In this document: piece by piece, positions 1 through 5,971 of the stretch | How the letters are laid out: each line of letters begins with the position of its first letter | Numbering within the stretch: the stretch's first letter is position 1 | Assembly: GCA_017958585.1 (NCBI GenBank) | Contig: JAGDCK010000004.1 | Span: forward strand, 1 to 5,971 | From: Lachnospiraceae bacterium | GTDB taxonomy: Bacteria; Bacillota; Clostridia; Lachnospirales; Lachnospiraceae | Reading direction: 5' to 3' | DNA: 5,971 nt | Notes under the pieces: model-generated | What the model was told of the DNA's origin: nothing | Seen by the model: only the letters and a program-made list of their open reading frames with translations | Databases searched by the model: none | Position numbers and translations under genes: made by a program

Positions 1-1425
1 GCTGACAAACAGCTTGTCGAGGATTATATAAAACACGGGTATAGAGACGCGGAAGCCGGTTCAAAGTTCTATCTGCCCGAACTTGATTACAGGGCACAGT
101 TCGAAGAAGTGCAAATGTATTATAATGCGGAAATAAGCGACTATCCGATCTATACAACAGGATATACATTTGACCGTGAAGAGAACTGCGTGGTCATGAG
201 TGAGAGAAAGGTAAGAGGAGACAATTATTACGTATTTTCCTATGTACAGTCCCCTCTTGATTATTCACAAAACGACCTCTTTGTTCAGGCGGACAGGATC
301 ATGAATGCTCTTTACAACTTCAGATATCTGATCGCTGTAGTTGCATTTGTATCAGCCACATTATGCATGGTATTGTTCTGCTGGATCATTATCCGCATAC
401 TGTCCGGATTTGTCGGTACCGTAAACGGTCATTTCGGTATGATATTCAGGGCATGCGTGATATTTGGCGCAGTATCTGTTTTGGAGCTTGTTATATATCA
501 CGGCTCATCCCCTTACAGTGAGGGCCTGTATTTTTACTGGATCATAAAAACCATCGTGCTTGGCCTTGTGACCATAGCCATGGCTGTGCATTTTGACAGG
601 GTAAAAAAAGCTGCAGAAAACATGGCAAAGGGTGAGCTTAACTCAAAGATCGATACTTCAAAAATGTTTTTTGACTTCAAAAAAATGGCCGAATACTTAA
701 ATGATATAGACGACGGCATCGGAAAGGCTGTGGATGAGAGGATAAAGAGCGAGCATTTAAGGACAGAGCTTATCACAAATGTGAGCCATGATATCAAGAC
801 CCCTCTTACTTCCATAGTAAGCTATGTGGATCTTTTGAAAAAAGAGGGGCCCGAGAGCGAAAATGCTGCGGAATATCTGGATGTGCTCTCACGCCAGTCA
901 GAGAAATTAAAGAAGCTCATCGAAGACCTGATCGAGGCGTCAAAGGCTTCCACCGGAAACTTAAGCGTGGATCTTACAAAGTGCGAGCTGACCGTTGCAT
1001 TGACTCAGGTTATCGGGGAATATGAGGAACGCTTAAGAGAAAAAAATATCGAACTTCATGTGAATACTCCCGAGCCTCCCGTTGAGATCATGGCTGATGT
1101 AAACCACCTGCAGAGAGTAATCGACAACCTCATGGTGAATATTTACAAATACGCTCAACCCGGAACCAGAGCCTACGTGGATCTTGTAAAGAAAGGCAAC
1201 AGGGCTGAGATGATATTTAAAAATACTTCAGCTGTAGGCTTAAACGTGCCTGCAGAGGAACTTCTTGAGAGATTTTCAAGGGGTGACAGCGCCAGGGGCG
1301 GCGAGGGCCACGGCCTGGGACTCAGCATAGCTCAGAGCCTCACGGACCTTATGGGCGGAAAACTTGACCTTACTGTGGACGGAGATTTCTTTAAGGTGAG
1401 TGTGGAATTTACTGTGGCAGAATAA
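1..1425 (+). CDS. Sensor histidine kinase, 5'-truncated by window edge
   Basis: The reading frame is open from base 1, so the window holds the C-terminal 474 residues and the start lies upstream; the in-frame GTG at 109 and ATG at 115 have no reason to be the true start. Residue numbers are for this fragment. Residues 1 to about 105 look like the end of an extracytoplasmic sensor region. Three hydrophobic membrane segments follow at about 109-131, 147-166 and 177-198, then a HAMP-like linker (about 199-250). The dimerisation/phosphoacceptor motif is HDIKTP with His263. The ATP-binding domain has an N-box around Asn380, an F-box near Phe425 and a G2 box (GHGLGLSIA, 436-444); the usual DxGxG G1 box is not visible, an FKN segment at 406-408 occupying that place. 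Such kinases normally phosphorylate a response regulator encoded next door; none is in the window, so it probably lies upstream. The signal sensed cannot be told from sequence. Confidence 0.93.
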   Translation, partial: ADKQLVEDYIKHGYRDAEAGSKFYLPELDYRAQFEEVQMYYNAEISDYPIYTTGYTFDREENCVVMSERKVRGDNYYVFSYVQSPLDYSQNDLFVQADRIMNALYNFRYLIAVVAFVSATLCMVLFCWIIIRILSGFVGTVNGHFGMIFRACVIFGAVSVLELVIYHGSSPYSEGLYFYWIIKTIVLGLVTIAMAVHFDRVKKAAENMAKGELNSKIDTSKMFFDFKKMAEYLNDIDDGIGKAVDERIKSEHLRTELITNVSHDIKTPLTSIVSYVDLLKKEGPESENAAEYLDVLSRQSEKLKKLIEDLIEASKASTGNLSVDLTKCELTVALTQVIGEYEERLREKNIELHVNTPEPPVEIMADVNHLQRVIDNLMVNIYKYAQPGTRAYVDLVKKGNRAEMIFKNTSAVGLNVPAEELLERFSRGDSARGGEGHGLGLSIAQSLTDLMGGKLDLTVDGDFFKVSVEFTVAE

Positions 1426-1443
1426 ATCAAAGGATAAGTAGCC

Positions 1444-2124
1444 ATGCGATACAAAAAAATAGTTGAAGGCACATTTATAGACAGGCCCAACCGCTTTGTG
1501 GCCCATGTGTTTGTAAATTTAAATGGCGATACCAAAAAAGAAACGGTTCATGTAAAAAATACCGGGCGGTGCAAGGAATTGCTCCTGCCCGGCGTTTCTG
1601 TGCGCCTTGAGGAGTCGGACAATCCCGACAGAAAGACAAAATACGACCTGGTGATGGTAAAAAAGGATGGCCTTGGATGGATAAACATGGACAGCCAGGC
1701 ACCGAACAAAGTAGTTTACGAGTGGCTTAAAAAACAGGATTATACCTATGTAAAGCCTGAATATACCTATGGAAAATCAAGGATCGATTTCTATATGGAA
1801 AAGGGCGATGAAAAGTATCTCATGGAGGTAAAGGGCTGCACCCTGGAAGTGGACGGTGTCGGCTTTTTCCCGGATGCTCCCACAGAAAGAGGCGCAAAGC
1901 ATCTGAGGGAACTGGCGGAAGCTTTGAAGGACGGATACAGGGCTTGTATCGCTTTCGTGATACAGATGCCCGGGATTGCTGAAGTAAGACCCAATGACAT
2001 TACGGACCCCGAATTTGCAAAGGCCTACAGGGAGGCAGTGGCAAAGGGCGTAAAAGTTTTGTTTTTAAGGTGCGATGTGGGATATGATTCCCTGGATATA
2101 ATAGGTGGGGAAACGGCAATTTAG
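1444..2124 (+). CDS. sfsA: SfsA family protein (sugar fermentation stimulation protein)
   Basis: The 226-residue product has the family's usual length of roughly 230 and its hallmark blocks: NTGRCKELLLPG (39-50), SRIDF (112-116), MEVKG (127-131) and FFPDAPTERGAKHL (141-154). Family knowledge: an N-terminal OB-like part followed by a domain resembling PD-(D/E)xK nucleases; Asp115, Glu128 and Lys130 fit that catalytic pattern. In E. coli the protein was linked to maltose metabolism genes and DNA binding, but its true biochemical role is unsettled, so the name should not be taken as a function. The ATG at 1444 is preceded by AAAGGA at 1429-1434 with about 9 bases spacing, supporting this start. 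It begins 18 bases after the histidine kinase stop with no terminator between, so the two are probably co-transcribed; a functional link is not evident. Confidence 0.95.
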   Translation: MRYKKIVEGTFIDRPNRFVAHVFVNLNGDTKKETVHVKNTGRCKELLLPGVSVRLEESDNPDRKTKYDLVMVKKDGLGWINMDSQAPNKVVYEWLKKQDYTYVKPEYTYGKSRIDFYMEKGDEKYLMEVKGCTLEVDGVGFFPDAPTERGAKHLRELAEALKDGYRACIAFVIQMPGIAEVRPNDITDPEFAKAYREAVAKGVKVLFLRCDVGYDSLDIIGGETAI

Positions 2125-2160
2125 CGGGCAATTTATTCTTGATTTTAGGTGTCCACTATG

Positions 2161-2189
2161 TTAACCTTATTTTAGAATTTTGTTTTAAT
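2161..2189 (+). promoter_or_regulatory. Putative sigma-A promoter of the SCIFF operon
   Basis: A candidate -35 TTAACC (2161-2166, 4 of 6 matches to TTGACA) and -10 TTTAAT (2184-2189, 5 of 6 to TATAAT) are separated by 17 bases. The region is AT-rich and sits in the only gap of note between sfsA and the SCIFF precursor. Transcription would begin near 2196, leaving a leader of about 25 bases that contains the TAGGAG ribosome binding site at 2208-2213. No clear terminator for sfsA is seen between 2125 and 2160, so some read-through from upstream is possible. Pattern match only. Confidence 0.4.
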
Positions 2190-2221
2190 GGCAAATATTA
2201 ATACGAATAGGAGATATAAAC

Positions 2222-2365
2222 ATGGAAAGAATCAAGACTCTTGAGACACGTAACCTTTGCGAGAGCGCAAAGAACGGCGGATGTGGCGAGTGCCAGACTT
2301 CATGCCAGTCAGCATGCAAGACAAGTTGCGGAGTTGCAAATCAGAAGTGCGAGAACGATAAGTAA
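2222..2365 (+). CDS. scfA: SCIFF ranthipeptide precursor (six-cysteine RiPP peptide)
   Basis: This 47-residue gene encodes a ribosomally made, post-translationally modified peptide precursor of the SCIFF ('six cysteines in forty-five residues') family. The N-terminal leader starts MERIKTLETRN, close to the conserved basic/IKTL start of the family. The core contains the diagnostic run ECQTSCQSACKTSC (23-36), followed by GVANQKCE (37-44). Cysteines lie at 13, 21, 24, 28, 32, 36 and 43: the usual six plus one extra at 13. Family knowledge: the partner radical SAM enzyme joins cysteine sulfur to non-adjacent residue side chains (thioethers; the ranthipeptide class). The start is set by TAGGAG at 2208-2213, 8 bases ahead of the ATG. 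The maturase gene follows after 72 bases, the standard arrangement. Function of SCIFF products is poorly known; a quorum-sensing-like role has been proposed in some clostridia. A small metal-binding protein is the alternative reading but does not explain the adjacent maturase. Confidence 0.96.
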   Translation: MERIKTLETRNLCESAKNGGCGECQTSCQSACKTSCGVANQKCENDK

Positions 2366-2387
2366 TTAATTTTGATCAACAATGCAG

Positions 2388-2424
2388 GGTGCCGTCTTAA
2401 TAAGGCGGCACCTTTTACGTTTTT
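2388..2424 (+). terminator. Intrinsic terminator/attenuator between precursor and maturase
   Basis: The arms GGTGCCGTCTT (2388-2398) and AAGGCGGCACC (2402-2412) can form an 11-bp stem with one G-U pair and a three-base loop. It is followed directly by TTTT (2413-2416), then ACG, then a second run of five T (2420-2424). This is a typical rho-independent shape with an interrupted T tract. Because the only promoter seen for the maturase is upstream of the precursor, the hairpin is best read as a partial terminator that lets the short precursor transcript outnumber the maturase transcript; it may also protect the precursor mRNA 3' end. Read-through fraction cannot be judged from sequence. Confidence 0.82.
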
Positions 2425-2426
2425 AG

Positions 2427-2432
2427 AAAGGA
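2427..2432 (+). promoter_or_regulatory. Ribosome binding site deciding the maturase start
   Basis: AAAGGA lies 5 bases before the ATG at 2438. An in-frame ATG at 2372 would add 22 residues but has no such site, and its extra codons run through the terminator hairpin, so 2438 is chosen as the start. Confidence 0.8.
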
Positions 2433-2437
2433 TTTAT

Positions 2438-3817
2438 ATGCTTCACCAATATAAATTAAACGGATTTAATATAGTTCTGGATACATGTTCGGGCTCGGTC
2501 CACTCAGTGGATGATGTGGCCTATGACATCATTGAGATGTTTGAAACTTCCACAAAGGAAGAGATCATAACCGCTATGCTTGAAAAGTACAGCGACAGAG
2601 AGGATGTCACAAGAGAGGATCTGGAATATTGTATAGAGGATGTGGAGGAATTAAAGGCAGCAGGAAAGCTTTTTACTCCCGATACCTATGAGGATCTGGC
2701 AGGAACCTTCAAGGAGAGAAGCGGAAACGTGGTAAAGGCATTATGCCTCCATGTGGCTCATACCTGCAATCTGAACTGCTCATACTGTTTTGCAAGCCAG
2801 GGAAAATATCACGGCGACAGAGCGCTTATGAGCTTTGAAGTGGGTAAGAGGGCGCTGGATTTTCTGGTTGAAAATTCAGGCAGCAGAACAAACCTGGAAG
2901 TGGATTTCTTTGGGGGCGAGCCCCTTATGAACTGGAAAGTGGTAAAGGATCTGGTAAAGTATGCCAGAAGCATTGAAAAGGAGCACCACAAGAATTTCAG
3001 ATTTACACTTACCACCAACGGAATGCTTATCGATGACGATGTGATCGAATTTGCAAATAAAGAGATGAGTAACGTGGTATTGTCACTGGACGGAAGGAAA
3101 GAGATCCATGACAGACTCCGCGTGGATTATACAGGCAAGGGCAGCTATGATACCATTGTTCCCAAGTTTAAAAAGCTTGTGGAGGCAAGAGGCGGCAAGA
3201 ACTATTACATGAGGGGAACCTTTACCCATGCAAACCCCGACTTTACAAACGATGTGTTCCACATGGCGGACCTTGGATTTACAGAACTTTCCATGGAGCC
3301 TGTTGTGGGAGCACCGGATGATCCTGCAAGCTTAACTCCCGAGGACATCGAGATCGTAAAGGAGCAATATGAGATCCTTGCAAAGGATATGCTCAGACGT
3401 GAAAAAGAGGGAAAGCCCATCACCTTCTATCACTACATGCTTGACCTCACAGAGGGACCCTGCATTTACAAGAGAATCTCAGGATGCGGTTCAGGAACGG
3501 AATATATGGCAGTAACTCCCTGGGGTGATCTCTATCCCTGTCACCAGTTTGTGGGTGAGGAAAAGTACAAACTTGGAAATATCTACGACGGAGTCACAAA
3601 TGACGCATTGAGAGATGAGTTTAGAAGCTGTAACGCCTATGCGAGAGAAGAGTGCAAGGACTGTTGGGCAAAGCTTTATTGCTCAGGAGGCTGTGCCGCA
3701 AATGCTTTCCATGCATCGGGAACCATAAGGGGCGTGTACAAGCCGGGTTGTGAACTTTTTAAAAAGCGTATCGAGTGTGCCATCATGATGCGCGTAGCCG
3801 AGAACGAAGGACTTTAA
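2438..3817 (+). CDS. scfB: SCIFF peptide maturase, radical SAM/SPASM thioether-forming enzyme
   Basis: The 459-residue enzyme is expected to cross-link the SCIFF precursor by S-adenosylmethionine-derived radical chemistry, in the cytoplasm. Residues 1 to about 90 fit the RiPP recognition element (PqqD-like fold) that grips the leader peptide. The radical SAM cluster motif CxxxCxxC is C110, C114, C117 (CNLNCSYC), followed by the SAM-binding GGEP at 159-162. The C-terminal SPASM domain shows the full seven-cysteine pattern for two auxiliary iron-sulfur clusters: C350-x12-G363-x4-C368, then C406-x2-C409-x5-C415-x3-C419 and C438. Further cysteines at 342 and 398 lie in the same region and could take part in cluster binding. 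Length and domain order match characterised SCIFF maturases such as CteB. It follows the precursor gene across a terminator-like hairpin and precedes a decarboxylase by 10 bases. A different SPASM peptide maturase is conceivable, but the adjacent SCIFF peptide makes this assignment firm. Confidence 0.96.
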   Translation: MLHQYKLNGFNIVLDTCSGSVHSVDDVAYDIIEMFETSTKEEIITAMLEKYSDREDVTREDLEYCIEDVEELKAAGKLFTPDTYEDLAGTFKERSGNVVKALCLHVAHTCNLNCSYCFASQGKYHGDRALMSFEVGKRALDFLVENSGSRTNLEVDFFGGEPLMNWKVVKDLVKYARSIEKEHHKNFRFTLTTNGMLIDDDVIEFANKEMSNVVLSLDGRKEIHDRLRVDYTGKGSYDTIVPKFKKLVEARGGKNYYMRGTFTHANPDFTNDVFHMADLGFTELSMEPVVGAPDDPASLTPEDIEIVKEQYEILAKDMLRREKEGKPITFYHYMLDLTEGPCIYKRISGCGSGTEYMAVTPWGDLYPCHQFVGEEKYKLGNIYDGVTNDALRDEFRSCNAYAREECKDCWAKLYCSGGCAANAFHASGTIRGVYKPGCELFKKRIECAIMMRVAENEGL

Positions 3818-3827
3818 AGAGGATCCG

Positions 3828-5261
3828 ATGAATACTCCAATCATTGACTTTGTAAATGAATACAGAAATTCTGAGACCATCAGACTTCATATGCCGGGCC
3901 ATAAAGGCGCGGCATTTCTTGGAACAGGGGAAAACTACAGTTTTTTAAACACTTACCCCTGGGATATCACGGAGATAGAAGGGGCTGACAATCTGTATCA
4001 CCCGGAAGGGATAATCCGTGAGAGCGAAGATAACGCTTCTTCCCTTTGGGAGTCCGGCAGGACAGTGTATTCCACTGAGGGCTCATCCCAGTGCATAAAG
4101 ACAATGCTTTATCTGGCTTATCTTTATAATAAGAGGATTAACGGGAATGAGTTTTCAAAAAAAGTGTTGGCCGGAAGAAATGCCCACGGCGCTTTTATGC
4201 ATGGAGCGGCCCTTTTAGACCTTGATGTGGACTGGATATGGCCTGATGAAAATCATGACGGACTCTGCTCCTGCCATATCACGGCAGAAAACTTAAAGCG
4301 AAGGCTTTCTGAGTGTGATAAGCCCCCCATGGCTGTGTATATCACAACTCCTGATTATCTTGGAGGAAATGTGGACGTGGCGGCTTTGTCAAAAGTGTGC
4401 CACGAGGCGAAAACTCTGCTGCTGGTTGATAATGCCCACGGCGCATATTTTAAGTTCTTACCTGAAAAATATACGGGTTACAGGCATCCTTTGGACCTTG
4501 GGGCGGACATGTGCTGTGACTCGGCTCACAAGACGCTGCCGGCTTTAACCGGGGCCGCATATCTTCATTTTTCAAAGGATGTGTCGGAAGTTTTATATGA
4601 AAACGTAAAGGCCGGTATGGCGCTTTTTGGCTCCACATCACCTTCCTATCCCATACTTGAGTCACTGGATTTTTGCAATAAATATATTTTTGAGGGATAC
4701 AGAGAAAAACTTGCCTTGTTTTGTGAAAGGTCAGACAGGTTTAAAAAGTTTCTGCGGGAGATTGGATTTTTTATTTGCGGATCCGATCCATTAAAAATTA
4801 CGGTTAAGACTTGCGGAAACGGCGATTCGACCGGAATTTTACTGGGTGAAAAGTTACGCGAGCTTGGTGCGGAAGCGGAATTCTGCGATATCGACCATGT
4901 GGTCTTGATGATAAGCCCTGAAAACGGCGAGGATGTATTTGACAGACTTAAAGGTATCTTTTTACAGATAAAGGAATCCGGAAAGTTTGGATCGGAAAGA
5001 CAGATTTGTACAGGCGATGCCACAAGGGAAGAACTTTTTTATCATCGTCCCGAGAGAGTTTTGAGTATCCGAGAAGCTTTTTTTTCTGATGGAGAATATG
5101 TGGATGCTGAGAACAGCTTAGGCAGGATCTGCGCATCCTATTCCCTGTCATGTCCACCAGCCATTCCCATTATAATGCCCGGGGAAAAAGTTGATGAGAA
5201 AGTGTTTTTGACATTAAAGCGTTACAATATCAAAAAAATACGGGCAGTCGCTGAAAAATAA
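3828..5261 (+). CDS. PLP-dependent Orn/Lys/Arg decarboxylase family protein
   Basis: The 477-residue product belongs to the fold-type I (aspartate aminotransferase-like) basic amino-acid decarboxylases of the short Gram-positive type, which lack the N-terminal wing domain of the E. coli inducible enzymes. Visible motifs: HMPGHKG (21-27), the phosphate-binding STEGSS (82-87), RNAHGAF (117-123), DNAHGAYF (201-208) with Asp201 expected to contact the pyridine nitrogen, and SAHKTLPALTG (232-242) with Lys235 as the PLP Schiff-base lysine. The C-terminal family block CPPAIPIIMPGE is at 442-453. The reaction would be removal of the alpha-carboxyl from arginine, lysine or ornithine to give agmatine, cadaverine or putrescine; which substrate is used cannot be decided here. 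The start is supported by AGAGGA at 3818-3823, immediately after the maturase stop, with short 4-base spacing. The 10-base gap implies one transcript with the maturase. All key PLP residues are present, so it is probably active. Confidence 0.93.
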   Translation: MNTPIIDFVNEYRNSETIRLHMPGHKGAAFLGTGENYSFLNTYPWDITEIEGADNLYHPEGIIRESEDNASSLWESGRTVYSTEGSSQCIKTMLYLAYLYNKRINGNEFSKKVLAGRNAHGAFMHGAALLDLDVDWIWPDENHDGLCSCHITAENLKRRLSECDKPPMAVYITTPDYLGGNVDVAALSKVCHEAKTLLLVDNAHGAYFKFLPEKYTGYRHPLDLGADMCCDSAHKTLPALTGAAYLHFSKDVSEVLYENVKAGMALFGSTSPSYPILESLDFCNKYIFEGYREKLALFCERSDRFKKFLREIGFFICGSDPLKITVKTCGNGDSTGILLGEKLRELGAEAEFCDIDHVVLMISPENGEDVFDRLKGIFLQIKESGKFGSERQICTGDATREELFYHRPERVLSIREAFFSDGEYVDAENSLGRICASYSLSCPPAIPIIMPGEKVDEKVFLTLKRYNIKKIRAVAEK

Positions 5262-5273
5262 GTATCCTTTAGG

Positions 5274-5303
5274 TTGACGGCAAGCATTAAAATGGAGTAA
5301 AAT
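5274..5303 (+). promoter_or_regulatory. Sigma-A promoter of the aldolase gene
   Basis: TTGACG (5274-5279, 5 of 6) and TAAAAT (5298-5303, 5 of 6) are separated by 18 bases, a near-consensus housekeeping promoter. Transcription would start near 5310, giving a leader of about 40 bases with a strong AAGGAGG site at 5336-5342, 8 bases before the ATG. This fits a highly expressed glycolytic gene. No clear terminator for the decarboxylase is visible between 5262 and 5273, so some read-through into the aldolase is possible. Confidence 0.7.
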
Positions 5304-5350
5304 GCGTTGTGAAAAGAAATTTATCGCACATATATAAGGAGGACATTTAG

Positions 5351-5971
5351 ATGGCTTTAGTTACATCAACAGAAATGTTTAAAAAAGCTTATCACGGCGG
5401 ATACGCTATCGGCGCTTTCAATGTAAACAACATGGAAATCGTTCAGGGTATCACAGAGGCTGCTGATGAGTTAAAGAGCCCTGTTATTCTGCAGGTATCA
5501 AAGGGAGCACGTGCTTATGCAAACCACACTTTCCTTGTTAAGCTTGTAGAGGCAGCAGTTAAAGAGCATCCCGATATTCCTATCGTACTTCACCTTGATC
5601 ACGGTGACAGCTTCGAGCTTTGCAAGGACTGTATCGATGGCGGTTTCACATCAGTTATGATCGATGCTTCTTCTAAGTCTTTCGAAGATAATATTGCTTT
5701 AACAAAGCAGGTAGTTGAGTATGCTCATGCTCACGGAGTTGTAGTTGAGGCAGAGCTTGGTACTCTTGCAGGTATAGATGACGAGGTTGTGGTTGAGGCA
5801 GGTCACGAGAGCTACACACGTCCCGAAGAGGTTGAGGATTTCGTATCCAAGACAGGCTGTGATTCACTTGCAATCGCTATCGGAACATCACACGGTGCAT
5901 ACAAGTTCACAGCTTCTCAGTGCACCAGAAACGCTGACGGCGTACTTGTTCCTCCGCCCCTTCGTTTCGAC
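5351..5971 (+). CDS. fba: Class II fructose-1,6-bisphosphate aldolase, 3'-truncated by window edge
   Basis: The frame is open from the ATG at 5351 to the end of the window, giving the first 207 residues of a protein normally a little over 300 long. The enzyme cleaves fructose-1,6-bisphosphate to dihydroxyacetone phosphate and glyceraldehyde-3-phosphate in glycolysis (reverse in gluconeogenesis), in the cytoplasm, using zinc. Family signatures visible: AFNVNNME near the N-terminus (22-29), HLDHG (81-85) with catalytic Asp83 and zinc ligand His84, EAELG (133-137), and GTSHGAYK (178-185) with zinc ligand His181. The second half, with the last zinc histidine and the phosphate-binding segment, lies outside the window. 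The pattern and spacing fit the shorter class IIB type. Start choice is supported by AAGGAGG at 5336-5342. Codon choice looks more biased than in the preceding genes, as usual for an abundant protein. A tagatose-bisphosphate aldolase of the same superfamily is a less likely alternative. Confidence 0.95.
   Translation, partial: MALVTSTEMFKKAYHGGYAIGAFNVNNMEIVQGITEAADELKSPVILQVSKGARAYANHTFLVKLVEAAVKEHPDIPIVLHLDHGDSFELCKDCIDGGFTSVMIDASSKSFEDNIALTKQVVEYAHAHGVVVEAELGTLAGIDDEVVVEAGHESYTRPEEVEDFVSKTGCDSLAIAIGTSHGAYKFTASQCTRNADGVLVPPPLRFD

Noticed and set aside
109..117. GTG at 109 or ATG at 115 as the start of the histidine kinase
   Set aside because: The frame is open with protein-like sequence back to base 1 and no ribosome binding site precedes either codon; the gene is simply cut by the window edge.
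2137..2178. Repeated ATTTTAG words upstream of the SCIFF precursor as a regulator site
   Set aside because: Two 7-base AT-rich copies without symmetry are expected by chance in such a region.
2222..2365. Metallothionein-like or zinc-ribbon small protein
   Set aside because: Cysteine spacing alone might suggest it, but the ECQTSCQSACKTSC core and adjacent SPASM maturase identify a SCIFF precursor.
2372..2437. N-terminal extension of the maturase from an in-frame ATG at 2372
   Set aside because: The 22 added codons run through the terminator hairpin, lack a ribosome binding site, and the ATG at 2438 has AAAGGA at proper spacing and starts where family members begin.
4315..4548. 77-codon open frame on the plus strand inside the decarboxylase
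   Set aside because: It overlaps the PLP-site coding segment in another frame; the main frame is intact with all expected motifs, so this is not a frameshift or separate gene.
4646..5023. 125-codon open frame on the minus strand
   Set aside because: It lies wholly inside the decarboxylase gene, antisense, with serine- and proline-rich composition typical of a shadow frame and no recognisable family.
5288..5303. Repeated TAAAATG words in the aldolase promoter region as an operator
   Set aside because: The two short AT-rich copies coincide with the -10 element and are too simple to support a regulator site.

Overview
The window looks like chromosomal DNA from a Clostridia-class Bacillota, most likely a Lachnospiraceae (a Butyrivibrio- or Roseburia-like relative). 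The reasons are moderate GC, a SCIFF ranthipeptide pair (precursor plus radical-SAM maturase, nearly confined to Clostridia), Gram-positive-style AGGAGG ribosome binding sites and a class II fructose-bisphosphate aldolase. The family placement is inferred from gene content and was not tested by a search. All recognisable genes are on the + strand. I see no tRNA, rRNA, CRISPR array or mobile element.

Layout: (1) bases 1-1425, the 3' part of a membrane-bound sensor histidine kinase whose start lies upstream of the window; (2) 1444-2124, sfsA, 18 bases behind the kinase and probably co-transcribed; (3) a gap of about 97 bases with a plausible sigma-A promoter; (4) 2222-2365, a 47-residue cysteine-rich SCIFF precursor too short for ordinary ORF calling; (5) a strong GC-rich hairpin with T runs at 2388-2424; (6) 2438-3817, the SCIFF maturase (radical SAM/SPASM); (7) 3828-5261, a PLP-dependent Orn/Lys/Arg-type decarboxylase only 10 bases downstream; (8) 5262-5350, an intergenic region with a near-consensus promoter; (9) 5351-5971, the first 207 residues of a class II fructose-1,6-bisphosphate aldolase, cut by the window end.

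How they work together: the centre of interest is the ranthipeptide unit. The precursor would be bound by the N-terminal recognition domain of the maturase, which installs thioether cross-links from cysteine thiols. The hairpin between the two genes probably acts as a partial terminator, giving many precursor transcripts per maturase transcript. The decarboxylase appears to be read from the same message as the maturase, which is not an obvious functional partnership. The kinase/sfsA pair and the aldolase look like ordinary neighbours with their own promoters.

The system itself is a known family. The unusual points are an extra (seventh) cysteine in the leader part of the precursor, a glycine where the cross-linked threonine is expected by analogy with the characterised CteA peptide, the intergenic attenuator, and the tight linkage of the maturase to an amino-acid decarboxylase.
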